In this document: piece by piece, positions 1 through 7,752 of the stretch | Position numbering within the stretch: position 1 is the first letter of the stretch | How the letters are laid out: each line of letters begins with the position of its first letter | NCBI GenBank assembly: GCA_000245075.1 | Contig: JH599942.1 | Location: forward strand, 1 to 35,540 | Source: Acetobacteraceae bacterium AT-5844 | GTDB taxonomy: Bacteria; Pseudomonadota; Alphaproteobacteria; Acetobacterales; Acetobacteraceae | Reading direction: 5' to 3' | Length of the DNA: 35,540 bases | Translations under genes and position numbers: made by a program | The notes under the pieces: generated by a model | Seen by the model: only the letters and a program-made list of their open reading frames with translations | Told to the model about the DNA's origin: nothing | The model's database searches: none

Positions 1-20
1 CTGGGGAATTCTTTCCCCAG
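1..20 (-). terminator. Possible hairpin terminator at the left window edge
   Basis: Bases 1-8 (CTGGGGAA) and 13-20 (TTCCCCAG) are perfect inverse complements around a 4-base loop. The hairpin lies about 50 bases past the stop of the leftward exported-protein gene, where its terminator would be expected. The sequence beyond the hairpin on the minus strand is outside the window, so a T-run cannot be checked. Confidence 0.3.
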
Positions 21-72
21 CCTTCCTTCTCATCCTCAGCGTGAATGTCGATTCGCCTTAGATGGCTCCCGC

Positions 73-972
73 TCACCGAAGACGCAGGCAGGGAGAGAGG
101 GCCTGCCGGAGGGCCTGGCCCGCGCCCTGGCGTGGCAACTGGCCCTGGAGTGTGTTGTCGATTGCGAGGCTCAGCGGCGTATCCCGTTGCAACAGCAGCG
201 TGGGCAGGGAGCTTGCGGCCAGATCCGCGTACCAGGCGCTGCCGCCGCCACGCATTTCGGTGAAGAACACGTCCACCCGCTGCCGCCCGTCGCTGAAGCG
301 CAGCGTGGCGGAAGAGGCCGGGGGTGGCTGGCGGAAGGTGACGGCGGCGATGGCGCGGCCTTGCTGGCACAGCAGGGCGAGGTTGGCGATCTGCCCCGGC
401 CCTGCCACCACTGCGACAGGGCTGCGCCCGGAAACCGGCCGCAAGGACCAGCCGCTTGGCGCCGAGGCGGAGGGCTGGTCGGGTGATGTGGCACTGCGCC
501 CACCGCCGCCCCGGACGGTGGCCACCAGATCCCGCCCATTCCAGGCGAGGCGCCGCAAGCAGCCTTCGGCACCCGCCCGGCCGCAGGCGCTGCCATGCAG
601 GGAGAGCACCAGGGCTGGCAGGTTGGTGGAACGGTCCAGCTCCCATCCCTGGACATGGCCCAGGGGCTTGGCCCGATAGGCGCCGGAGCCGGAGAGATAG
701 ACTGTCAGCGGGCAGCCGGCGGAGCCGCAGAAGAAAGAGGCGGCGCCGTCGCAGTTCAGCCCGGAGAGGTCGATGATGGTGTCCGTCCTGCCATCGCCAT
801 TCAGGTCGGCCGTCGTCTCGTATTCAGGCCGTAGGCTGGGGCGCCCGCCTGCGGAACGGCACTCCCGCATGTTGGCCTGCGTGTCGCGCGTGACGATGTC
901 CGGGGTTACGGCCTGTGCCGGCGGGGGGAAGGCGAGGAGCGTGAGGGCGAAAAGCAGAGCCAGACCATGCAT
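73..972 (-). CDS. Exported protein of unknown function with a Ca-binding-like DxNxDG loop
   Basis: I do not recognise this 299-residue protein as a named family. It opens with a classical signal peptide (MHGLALLFALTLLAFPPPAQA, likely cleaved after the AQA near residue 21), so it probably works in the periplasm. Around residues 56-64 the segment DLNGDGRTD resembles the calcium-binding loops of dockerin or EF-hand-like repeats. This is followed by several cysteines (LNC, FFC, AGC, SAC, GC) that could form disulfides after export. The C-terminal half is rich in Gly, Ser and Pro without a clear domain. The ATG at 970-972 has a GGGGAG about 10 bases upstream on the minus strand. It is divergent from the E1-like gene. 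No operon partner is visible. The reading frame is convincing; the function is unknown. Confidence 0.75.
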   Translation of the reverse strand: MHGLALLFALTLLAFPPPAQAVTPDIVTRDTQANMRECRSAGGRPSLRPEYETTADLNGDGRTDTIIDLSGLNCDGAASFFCGSAGCPLTVYLSGSGAYRAKPLGHVQGWELDRSTNLPALVLSLHGSACGRAGAEGCLRRLAWNGRDLVATVRGGGGRSATSPDQPSASAPSGWSLRPVSGRSPVAVVAGPGQIANLALLCQQGRAIAAVTFRQPPPASSATLRFSDGRQRVDVFFTEMRGGGSAWYADLAASSLPTLLLQRDTPLSLAIDNTLQGQLPRQGAGQALRQALSPCLRLR

Positions 973-1051
973 CGCCGGAAAGCTCCCCGAGGCGGATCAT
1001 GATTTTGACTGTGGAACAAAAAGCGGGGCCCGTCACTTCATCTCCCGTGCA

Positions 1052-1080
1052 GGAAGCGGTTTCCCTGCCGGGAAGCTTCC
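1052..1080 (+). promoter_or_regulatory. Terminator-like stem-loop in the leader of the E1-like gene
   Basis: GGAAGC (1052-1057) pairs with GCTTCC (1075-1080), and inside it TTCCC (1061-1065) pairs with GGGAA (1070-1074) around loop TGCC. The stem is followed by TCTAGCCTTTTCC on the plus strand. No plus-strand gene lies upstream that would need a terminator, so this could be a leader element or attenuator for the gene starting at 1140, or a block to antisense transcription. Function is inference from shape only. Confidence 0.35.
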
Positions 1081-1139
1081 TCTAGCCTTTTCCGGGTCCG
1101 AGACCGGCCAAGCATAAGGCCGCGCAGGAGGAACCGATC

Positions 1140-3536
1140 ATGAATGCCTCGCCTGGGGCGCATGCCCTCCATCCGGTGGCCGATCCGGCACGCCGCCTTG
1201 CCATGCTGAAGGCGTTGGAGCGCAAGCTGCTCTGGCTCTCCGCCTGGACCATCCATAATGCCAACCATATCCGGCCCAACCGGGATGGGCTGAAGGTCGG
1301 CGGTCACCAGGCTTCCTCGGCTTCGGTCGTCTCCATCATGGCGGCGCTGTATTTCGGCATCCTGCGGCCGCAGGACCGCGTGGCGGTGAAGCCGCATGCC
1401 GGGCCGGTCTTCCACGCCATGAACTACCTTCTGGGCAGGCAGAGCAGGGAGAAGCTGGCCACGCTCCGCCAGTTCGGTGGCATCCAGCCCTATCCGAGCC
1501 GGGTGAAGGATGGGGCGGAGGTGGATTTCTCCACCGGCTCCGTCGGCCTCGGCGTGGCGCTGACGAGTTTTGCCAGCCTGGTGCAGGATTATGTGCATCT
1601 GCACGGGCTGGGGCGGCAGGGGCTGCCGCGCGGCCGGCACGTCGCCATCGTCGGCGATGCCGAGCTGGATGAAGGCAATATCTACGAGGCCCTGCTGGAG
1701 GGCTGGAAGCACGATGTCCGCGATGTCTGGTGGGTGGTCGATTACAACCGCCAGAGCCTCGATTCCGTGGTGCCGGACCGGCTGTTCGGGCGGATCGAGG
1801 GCCTGTTCCGGGACATGGGCTGGAACGTCGTCACCCTGAAATACGGCCGCAAGCTGGAAGCCGCCTTCGCCCGGGAGGGGGGCGAGGCGCTGCGGCGCTG
1901 GATCGATGACTGCCCCAACAGCCTCTACTCGGCGCTGACCTTCCAGGGCGGCGCGGCGTGGCGGGCGGCGCTGCTCTCCGAGCTGGGGCGGGACGAGAAT
2001 ATCCGCGCCATCATCGACCCGCTGGATGATGAGGAACTCGGCGCGTTGATGACCAACCTTGCCGGGCACGACATCGAGACGCTGGAAGGCGCTTTCCGTG
2101 CGCAGGAGGCGGCGGGGGACCAGCCGACCTGCTTCATCGCCTATACGGTCAAGGGCATGGGCCTGCCCTTCGCCGGGCACAAGGATAACCATGCCGGGCT
2201 GATGACCAAGGAGCAGATGGAGGATTTCCGCACCGGCATGGGCATCCGCCCCGGTCATGAATGGGACCGGTTCGAGGGGCTGGATATCCCGGCGGCCGAG
2301 CTGGAGGCCTTCCTGCGGGATGTGCCTTTCGCGCAGACCCTGGCGCCGGAAGGGCGCAGCCTGAGCGCCCCTTATGTCCCGGTGCCGGCCAGCCTGCCGG
2401 TACCGCGCGTGCCGGAGGGCCGGACGCTCTCCACCCAGGCCGCCTTTGGCGAGCTGCTCGCCGAAATCGGCAGGGCGGGGAAGGGGGATGCGGAGAATTT
2501 CGCGGCACGCGTGGTCACCACCAGCCCGGACGTCACCGTTTCCACCAATCTCGGCCCCTGGGTGAACCGGCGTGGGGTGTTCGACCGCCACCTGAAGAAC
2601 GACGTGTTCCGCGATGCCAAGCTGGCCAGCGCCCAGCGCTGGGGCATGTCGCCCAAGGGGCAGCATATCGAGCTGGGCATTGCCGAGCAGAACCTCTTCC
2701 TGCTTCTCGGCGCGCTGGGGCTGGCGGACCGGATGCATGGCGGGCGGCTGCTGCCGGTGGGCACGGTGTACGACCCCTTCGTCAACCGTGGCCTCGATGC
2801 GCTGATCTATGCCTGTTACCAGGATGCCCGCTTCCTGCTGGTTTCCACCCCCTCCGGCCTGACGCTGGCGCCGGAGGGAGGCCAGCACCAGAGCGTCAAC
2901 ACGCCGCTGATCGGCATGGCGCAGGACCGGCTGGCGAGCTTCGAGCCTGCCCATGCCGATGAGCTGGCCATCCTGCTGCGCTTCGCTTTCGAGCATATGC
3001 AGCGGCCCAATGGCTCCGCCGTCTGGCTGCGGCTTTCCACGCGGGGCCTGGCGCAGCCGAACCGGCAGCTGGACCCGGAGGCGGTCATCGCCGGCGGCTA
3101 CTGGGCTGTGCCGCCCGAACGGGGGGCACGCATCGCCATTGCCTATCAGGGGCCGGTTGCCCCGGAAGCCATGGCGGCTTTCGAGGAACTGCGCAGCGAA
3201 GAGCCGGGCGCCGGGCTGCTGGCCCTGACCAGCCCGGACCGGCTGCATGCTGGCTGGCTCGCCTCCCGCCGCGTGGCTCGGCAGGGTCCGGGGGCTCCGC
3301 CCTCCCATATCGAGTCGCTGCTGGCGCCGCTGGCGCGGGATGCGGCGATCGTCTCGGTGCTGGATGGGCACCCCGCGGCGCATGCCTGGCTCGGTGCCGT
3401 GCGGGGGCAGCGGGTGGTGCCACTGGGCGTGGATCGCTTCGGTCAGGCCGGCGATATTCCGGATCTTTACGCCGAGTATGGATTGGATACGGACGCCATC
3501 CTCGATGCCTGTGCCCAGGCGCTGCTGGGTGCCTGA
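1140..3536 (+). CDS. AceE/transketolase-type thiamine-diphosphate enzyme (pyruvate dehydrogenase E1-like)
   Basis: This 798-residue protein belongs to the ThDP-dependent transketolase/homodimeric pyruvate dehydrogenase E1 superfamily. It would decarboxylate a 2-oxo acid or transfer a two-carbon unit; the substrate cannot be read from sequence. The N-terminal pyrophosphate domain carries GDAELDEGN at residue 172 followed by VVDYN, a variant of the GDG-(x~30)-N Mg-ThDP motif. The segment YTVKGMG then GHKDNHAG matches the AceE active-site region with its histidine. The second domain has HIELGIAEQN at 509-518, where E516 should be the cofactor-activating glutamate. It is shorter than E. coli AceE (887 residues). 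AGGAGG at 1126-1131 lies 8 bases before the ATG, fixing the start. No E2 (lipoyl acyltransferase) or E3 gene is nearby, so a role in the pyruvate dehydrogenase complex is uncertain; it could be a stand-alone transketolase-like enzyme. Confidence 0.85.
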   Translation: MNASPGAHALHPVADPARRLAMLKALERKLLWLSAWTIHNANHIRPNRDGLKVGGHQASSASVVSIMAALYFGILRPQDRVAVKPHAGPVFHAMNYLLGRQSREKLATLRQFGGIQPYPSRVKDGAEVDFSTGSVGLGVALTSFASLVQDYVHLHGLGRQGLPRGRHVAIVGDAELDEGNIYEALLEGWKHDVRDVWWVVDYNRQSLDSVVPDRLFGRIEGLFRDMGWNVVTLKYGRKLEAAFAREGGEALRRWIDDCPNSLYSALTFQGGAAWRAALLSELGRDENIRAIIDPLDDEELGALMTNLAGHDIETLEGAFRAQEAAGDQPTCFIAYTVKGMGLPFAGHKDNHAGLMTKEQMEDFRTGMGIRPGHEWDRFEGLDIPAAELEAFLRDVPFAQTLAPEGRSLSAPYVPVPASLPVPRVPEGRTLSTQAAFGELLAEIGRAGKGDAENFAARVVTTSPDVTVSTNLGPWVNRRGVFDRHLKNDVFRDAKLASAQRWGMSPKGQHIELGIAEQNLFLLLGALGLADRMHGGRLLPVGTVYDPFVNRGLDALIYACYQDARFLLVSTPSGLTLAPEGGQHQSVNTPLIGMAQDRLASFEPAHADELAILLRFAFEHMQRPNGSAVWLRLSTRGLAQPNRQLDPEAVIAGGYWAVPPERGARIAIAYQGPVAPEAMAAFEELRSEEPGAGLLALTSPDRLHAGWLASRRVARQGPGAPPSHIESLLAPLARDAAIVSVLDGHPAAHAWLGAVRGQRVVPLGVDRFGQAGDIPDLYAEYGLDTDAILDACAQALLGA

Positions 3537-3545
3537 AACCAGCGG

Positions 3546-3590
3546 CGGGAGCTCCCTCCGGGGCTTCCCTCCGCTCCCGGTGTGGTCTTT
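3546..3590. terminator. Weak hairpin between convergent genes
   Basis: CGGGAGC (3546-3552) is complementary to GCTCCCG (3573-3579), with a 20-base loop that can fold further. TCTTTAT follows on the plus strand. It sits between the E1-like gene and the convergent flavoprotein gene. The long loop and short T-run make it a weak candidate. Confidence 0.25.
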
Positions 3591-3603
3591 ATCCTGGTTC
3601 GGC

Positions 3604-4488
3604 TTAGCGGAAAATCAGCGACTGATGCGCCGAGATGCCGGCCAAGGCACCGTCGCCCACCGCCATGGAGACCGAGCCTGAGGCTCTTGCCACGTCGCCG
3701 CAGGCGAAGATACCGGGCTGGGTCGTCTCCTTTTTGCTGTCGGTGGTGATGAAGGAGCCTGTCGGACTCTCTTCCATCTCGCAGCCCAAATGGGTGGCGA
3801 GGGCGCTGCCCTCGGTCCTTGGCGCGACGAACAGGCCGGCAACAGGAATGGCACGGCCATCGCGCAGATGGACGGTGGCACGGTCGCCGGTAATGGCGGT
3901 GACGAGCGCGGTCTCCAGCGCGACGCCACGGCGGGAGAGAGCGGCTTCCTGTTCCGCATCCAGGGTGCAGGCATCGTTGACGAACAAGGTGGTCGGGCCC
4001 CAGTCGGCGATCAGCATCGCCATGTGGAAGGCGGTGTCACAGCTGGCCAGCACGCCAAGCGGGGCCTGCTCCAGTTCGTAGCCATCGCAATAGGGGCACA
4101 TGAAGACGCTGCGGCCCCAGCGCTCGCGCAGGCCGGGAATGTCCGGCAGCGTGTCGGTGACGCCGGTGGCGAGGATCAGGCGGCGCGCGTGCTGCTCCTC
4201 GCCGGTTGAGAGGGTGACGCTGAAGCTGTCGTCCTGGCCTCTGGCGGATTCCACCTGGCCGTTGATCCAATCGACGCTGGGGTAGGCCATCAGCTGGGCC
4301 CGGCAGGTTTCCGCGATGGCGGCGGGCGCCTGACCGTCCTGGCTCAGAAAGCCATGCGAGGCCCCGGCGAAGCGGTTGCGGCGGAGGCCCGCATCGATGA
4401 CCAGCACGGGCCGGCGGGCGCGGGCCAGCTGCAAGGCCGCGGCCATCCCGGCATAGCTGCCGCCGACGACGATGACGTCATGCCGCAT
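3604..4488 (-). CDS. Thioredoxin-reductase-like FAD oxidoreductase with CPYC redox pair
   Basis: This 294-residue flavoprotein has the thioredoxin-reductase fold: FAD-binding GGSYAG at residues 9-14, the ATGV segment after the first domain, the redox pair CPYC at 131-134 followed by DGYE, and the C-terminal FAD motif CGDVAR. In E. coli TrxB the equivalent pair is CATC at a similar position. The region where TrxB has its NADPH motifs (a GxGxxA-type glycine loop and HRRxxxR) instead reads GVLASCDTAFHMAML and carries no arginine cluster. That resembles the TrxR-like thiol oxidases (GliT, DepH, HlmI type), which pass electrons from a dithiol substrate to oxygen rather than reduce thioredoxin. No natural-product cluster is adjacent. 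AGGAGAG lies 5 bases before the ATG. Directly upstream is a decayed Rrf2-type regulator. The flavoprotein call is sure; the oxidase role is inference. Confidence 0.85.
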   Translation of the reverse strand: MRHDVIVVGGSYAGMAAALQLARARRPVLVIDAGLRRNRFAGASHGFLSQDGQAPAAIAETCRAQLMAYPSVDWINGQVESARGQDDSFSVTLSTGEEQHARRLILATGVTDTLPDIPGLRERWGRSVFMCPYCDGYELEQAPLGVLASCDTAFHMAMLIADWGPTTLFVNDACTLDAEQEAALSRRGVALETALVTAITGDRATVHLRDGRAIPVAGLFVAPRTEGSALATHLGCEMEESPTGSFITTDSKKETTQPGIFACGDVARASGSVSMAVGDGALAGISAHQSLIFR

Positions 4489-4499
4489 CGGTACTCTCC

Positions 4500-4743
4500 T
4501 GATCCAACTGGTCCTGCTCCGCTAGCTTGCGGTGGAAGGTGGCAGGCCGGCCGGAAGGGCCTGCCGCCGCCATGGCCTTCGCCGGGCGCACGAAGCCGGC
4601 TTCCCGCAACCCGGCCATGGTGCGGCGGATGAGCACCGGGTTGGTGTGCAGGCATCGCGACAAGCTTCCAGGGCCATCGGTCCGTCCTGCTCCGCCATAA
4701 GGAGAAGAACGTGGAGGGCACCGGAAAGTCTGCTGCCGCCTTC
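4500..4743 (-). pseudogene. Frameshifted, truncated Rrf2-type transcription regulator
   Basis: Three reading frames on the minus strand must be joined to give a recognisable Rrf2 winged-helix start. From about 4734 the frame reads SRLSGALHVLLLMAEQDG then PMALEA. After a missing base near 4664 the next frame reads LSRCLHTNPVLIRRTMAG then LREAGFVR. After another shift near 4586 a third frame gives GEGHGGG, the usual Rrf2 element after the recognition helix. The roughly 70-80 residues expected after that are absent because the flavoprotein gene begins at 4488. No in-frame start codon is placed sensibly before SRLSG. Intact Rrf2 regulators are about 140-150 residues, and some sense redox state or Fe-S clusters. 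Its position, co-directional and directly upstream, suggests it once controlled the flavoprotein. Sequencing error could explain one shift but not the missing C-terminus. Confidence 0.7.
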
Positions 4744-4837
4744 TCCGTATTTTTTGGCCGCCAGGTGAGGGGCGCTAATTGACCATCGCTGGCGCCAGGG
4801 ACGGCAGGCACCCGCCTGGAGGGTGGGCGCCGCCTGG

Positions 4838-6010
4838 TCAGTTCCGGCGGAAGAAGGCGGCCAGGCGTGCCATGGCTTCCTCGGCCAGGCCGGGGGAGAT
4901 GGCGAAGCAGAGGCGCAGCTTGCCGTCATCGTCATCGGCGAAGGCCGTGCCCGGGGCGAGGCCGACCTTGGCCTCCCGCAGCAGGCGGATGGCCAGGGCG
5001 CGGGAATCCGTCACGCCGTCCTGCGAGAACATCAGGTAGAAGCTACCCTCCGGCGGCTGGAGGCGGATGCCGGGGATGGCGCCGAGACCCTCGCAGAAGA
5101 TGCGCCGGCTCTCCCGGCACCGCGCCACCATGGTGCGGATGAAATCGTCCCCCTGCTCCAGCGCCGCGATGCAGGCGTATTGGATGAAGGTGGGAATGCT
5201 GGTGGTATTGTACTGGCCCAGATTGCCGAAGACCGGCTCCAGGCCCGGCGGGTAGATCAGCCAGCCGGCACGCCAGCCCGTCATCGCCCAGTTTTTCGAG
5301 AAGGTGTTGCTGACCAGCAGGCGGTCGTTCTCGTCGCAGATCTCCAGGAAGGAGGGAGCGATGGCGTTGCCATACGTAAAATGGTTGTACACCTCGTCCG
5401 ACAGCAGCCAGAGGCCGCGCGCCCGCACCAGGTCCCGCAGCGCCAGCATCTCCGCCTTCGGCATCACCCAGCCGGTGGGGTTGGAGGGGGAGTTGATGGC
5501 GATGACGCGGGTGCGGGGCGTAATGGCGGCCTCGATATCCTCCAGCGCCAGGGTGAAGCCGCCATTCACGGCCCGGCGGAAGGGCACCGTGACCGGCACG
5601 CCGCCCAGCACCTGCACCGTGGCCGCCATGTTGGGCCAGTGCGGACCGGGGATGATGACCTCGTCGCCCGGGGAGAGCACGGCCTGCATGCCCTGCATGA
5701 TGGCGTTCATGCCGCCGGCGGTGATGGTGAAGCGCTCCGGTGCTACCTCCACGTCCCAGTGGCGGCGGTGATAGTCGGCCAGTGCCTGCCGCAGCTGGGG
5801 GAGGCCGTGGGAATAGGTGTAGCGGGTCTGGCCGGCGCGCATGGCCGCCTCGGCCGCCTCGGTGACGAAGGGGGGCGTCGGCAGGTCGCCTTCGCCGATC
5901 CACAGCTTGATCACCGCCGGGTCTTCCCGCGCCAGGTCGGCGATCTCGGCGATCTGGTTCTGGCCGAGATCCTTGATGCGGGGGGGAAGGGTGTCGAGGG
6001 CGGCGCTCAT
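4838..6010 (-). CDS. Class I/II PLP-dependent aminotransferase
   Basis: This 390-residue protein is a fold-type I aminotransferase of the aspartate/aromatic family, moving an amino group between an amino acid and a 2-oxo acid in the cytoplasm. Visible family features are the substrate-side WIGEGDLPTP near residue 37, YTYSHGLPQLR (the Y..G.G.P.LR signature), NSPSNPTGWV with the conserved asparagine, SDEVYNHF with the aspartate that pairs with the pyridine nitrogen, and SNTFSKNWAMTGWRAGW, where K239 should form the Schiff base with PLP. The length is typical. Substrate specificity cannot be assigned. It is transcribed away from tRNA-Leu and toward the Rrf2 remnant, with which it might once have been cotranscribed. 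Confidence 0.92.
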   Translation of the reverse strand: MSAALDTLPPRIKDLGQNQIAEIADLAREDPAVIKLWIGEGDLPTPPFVTEAAEAAMRAGQTRYTYSHGLPQLRQALADYHRRHWDVEVAPERFTITAGGMNAIMQGMQAVLSPGDEVIIPGPHWPNMAATVQVLGGVPVTVPFRRAVNGGFTLALEDIEAAITPRTRVIAINSPSNPTGWVMPKAEMLALRDLVRARGLWLLSDEVYNHFTYGNAIAPSFLEICDENDRLLVSNTFSKNWAMTGWRAGWLIYPPGLEPVFGNLGQYNTTSIPTFIQYACIAALEQGDDFIRTMVARCRESRRIFCEGLGAIPGIRLQPPEGSFYLMFSQDGVTDSRALAIRLLREAKVGLAPGTAFADDDDGKLRLCFAISPGLAEEAMARLAAFFRRN

Positions 6011-6103
6011 GCGGGCAATCCGGTCGGTGAAGAGGGCCTTTTAGCTGTGACCGGGCCGGGAAGGGGTGGCAAGAGGGGCCGGAATCACGCTGCGCCCTTT
6101 CAA

Positions 6104-6109
6104 TATAAG
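6104..6109 (+). promoter_or_regulatory. Possible -10 element for tRNA-Leu
   Basis: TATAAG sits 50 bases before the tRNA-Leu gene in an otherwise GC-rich stretch (CAATATAAGCG). No convincing -35 hexamer is found 16-18 bases upstream, so this is only a candidate. Confidence 0.28.
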
Positions 6110-6159
6110 CGTCCCTGCGCTAAACGCGCCCGCTCGACGACTTTGCCGGCGTCAAGCCT

Positions 6160-6244
6160 GCGGGCGTGGTGGAATTGGCAGACACGCTGGATTTAGGTTC
6201 CAGTGGCGCAAGCCGTGGGGGTTCAAGTCCCTCCGCCCGCACCA
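6160..6244 (+). tRNA. tRNA-Leu (anticodon UAG)
   Basis: The acceptor arms GCGGGCG (6160-6166) and CGCCCGC (6234-6240) pair, with discriminator A at 6241 and an encoded CCA at 6242-6244. The anticodon stem CTGGA/TCCAG encloses TTTAGGT, giving anticodon TAG at 6194-6196, which reads CUN leucine codons. The long variable arm (GGCGCAAGCC) is that of a class II tRNA, and GGTTCAAGTCC forms the T arm. It is 85 bases including CCA. Trigger factor starts about 50 bases downstream with no terminator between, so read-through is possible. Confidence 0.97.
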
Positions 6245-6300
6245 TCCAGTGCTCGCCGGCCGGATACGAGACTGATTTTTCAGGAGCAGGTGTGGCGACG

Positions 6301-7656
6301 ATGCAGGTGACCGAGCAGGCAGCCGAGGGGCTGAAGCGGGGATTTTCCGTGGTGGTTCCGGCGGCGGATATCGCCGCGGCCCGCGACAAGCGGCTGGCGG
6401 CGGTGGCCAAGGAAGTCCGCATCCCGGGCTTCCGCCCCGGTAAGGTGCCGGCTTCCGTGGTGAAGCAGCGCTTCGGCCAGTCCGTGCTGGGTGAGGTGCT
6501 GGACGAGCAGGTCCAGTCCGCCACCCGCAACGTGATCGAGGAGCGCGGCCTGCGCCCGGCCCTGCAGCCGAAGGTCGAGCTGGTCAAGTTCGCCGAAGGC
6601 GAGGACCTGGAGTTCACCATCGAGCTCGAGCAGCTGCCCGAGATCCCGATGCCCGACTTTTCCGCGATCGAGCTGGAGAAGCCGGTGACCAAGGTGAGCG
6701 ACGACGAGGTCACCAAGGCCATCGAGGGCATCGCCGCCCGCAACCGCGCCATGGAGGACGTCACGGAAGAGCGTGCCGCCACCCAGGGCGATGTGGTGGT
6801 GACCGATTTCGAGGGCCGCCTGGTCGATGAGAGCGCCGAGGGCGGCCTGGCCGAGCCCTTCCAGGGCGGCACGGGCACGGACATGCCGGTGGAAATCGGC
6901 GGCGCCGGCTTCATTCCGGGCTTCGCCGAGGGCCTTGAGGGCATCAAGGTCGGCGAGACGCGCGACGTGAAGGTCACCTTCCCGGCCGAGTACGGCGCCG
7001 CCGAGCTGGCCGGCAAGGATGCCGTGTTCAAGCTGACCGCCAAGAAGCTGCAGAAGCCCGTCTCCGCCACGGTGGACGACGACTTCGCCAAGAAGCTGGG
7101 CCTGGCCGATGTGGCCGAGCTGAAGACGCGCATCACCGAGTCGCTGCAGGGCGAGTACGATCAGCTCTCCCGCCTCAATGTGAAGCGGAAGCTGCTGGAC
7201 GCCCTTTCCGCCCAGGCCTCCTTCGAGGTCCCGCAGGGCATGGTCGATGCCGAGTTCGCCCAGATCTGGCAGCGTATCGAGGCGGACCAGAAGGCCGGCC
7301 GCCTGGATGACGAGGACAAGGGCAAGGACGAGGAAACCCTCAAGTCCGAGTACCGCGCCATCGCCGAGCGCCGTATCCGCCTGGGCCTGCTGCTCTCCGA
7401 GATCGGCCGCACCAACAACATCCAGGTGACGAACGAAGAGCTGACCAACGCGATGCGCCAGGAAGCCATGCGCTATCCGGGCCAGGAGCGTCAGGTGATC
7501 GAGTTCTTCCAGAAGAACCCGCAGTCCATCGAGAACCTGCGCGCCCCGCTCTTCGAGGAGAAGGTGGTGGACTTCATGCTGGAGCTGGCCAAGGTGACGG
7601 AGAAGGAAGTGCCCGCGGGCGAGCTCTCCGCCGAGCCGGCTGAGGCCGCGGCCTGA
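6301..7656 (+). CDS. tig: Trigger factor, ribosome-associated chaperone and prolyl isomerase
   Basis: Trigger factor binds the ribosome tunnel exit and shelters nascent chains. The protein is 451 residues from ATG 6301. The N-terminal ribosome-binding domain carries the signature GFRPGKVP. A central FKBP-type domain (about residues 150-245) follows, beginning near GDVVVTDFEG and containing the EIGGAGFIPGFAEGLEG motif. The C-terminal part is helical and chaperone-like, with a short acidic Ala/Glu tail. An in-frame GTG at 6292 is an alternative start: AGGAG at 6282-6286 is 5 bases from it but 14 from the ATG, so the Shine-Dalgarno favours GTG while homologue starts (MQVTE) favour ATG. Longer open frames reach back through the tRNA and are not real. 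Its place before clpP-clpX-lon is the usual bacterial arrangement. Confidence 0.96.
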   Translation: MQVTEQAAEGLKRGFSVVVPAADIAAARDKRLAAVAKEVRIPGFRPGKVPASVVKQRFGQSVLGEVLDEQVQSATRNVIEERGLRPALQPKVELVKFAEGEDLEFTIELEQLPEIPMPDFSAIELEKPVTKVSDDEVTKAIEGIAARNRAMEDVTEERAATQGDVVVTDFEGRLVDESAEGGLAEPFQGGTGTDMPVEIGGAGFIPGFAEGLEGIKVGETRDVKVTFPAEYGAAELAGKDAVFKLTAKKLQKPVSATVDDDFAKKLGLADVAELKTRITESLQGEYDQLSRLNVKRKLLDALSAQASFEVPQGMVDAEFAQIWQRIEADQKAGRLDDEDKGKDEETLKSEYRAIAERRIRLGLLLSEIGRTNNIQVTNEELTNAMRQEAMRYPGQERQVIEFFQKNPQSIENLRAPLFEEKVVDFMLELAKVTEKEVPAGELSAEPAEAAA

Positions 7657-7752
7657 TCAGGCTGGCCCGGCCGGCTGGCCGGGCTGAAAAATAGGCGCGC
7701 GGGCTGGGGCGGGGGACCGCCCTGGCCCGCCGTCATATCTGGGGTTTCCCCT

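Noticed and set aside
1038-3383. A 781-codon open frame on the minus strand opposite the E1-like gene
   Set aside because: It is a mirror of a strongly GC3-biased gene, with no domain and no ribosome site.
6166-6300. N-terminal extension of trigger factor back through tRNA-Leu
   Set aside because: The frame passes through a complete tRNA gene; the homologue start is at 6301 or at GTG 6292.
7665-7684. GCCCGGCC/GGCCGGGC hairpin after tig as an intrinsic terminator
   Set aside because: The stem is good but is followed by an A-run rather than a T-run on the plus strand, and no minus-strand gene needs a terminator there.
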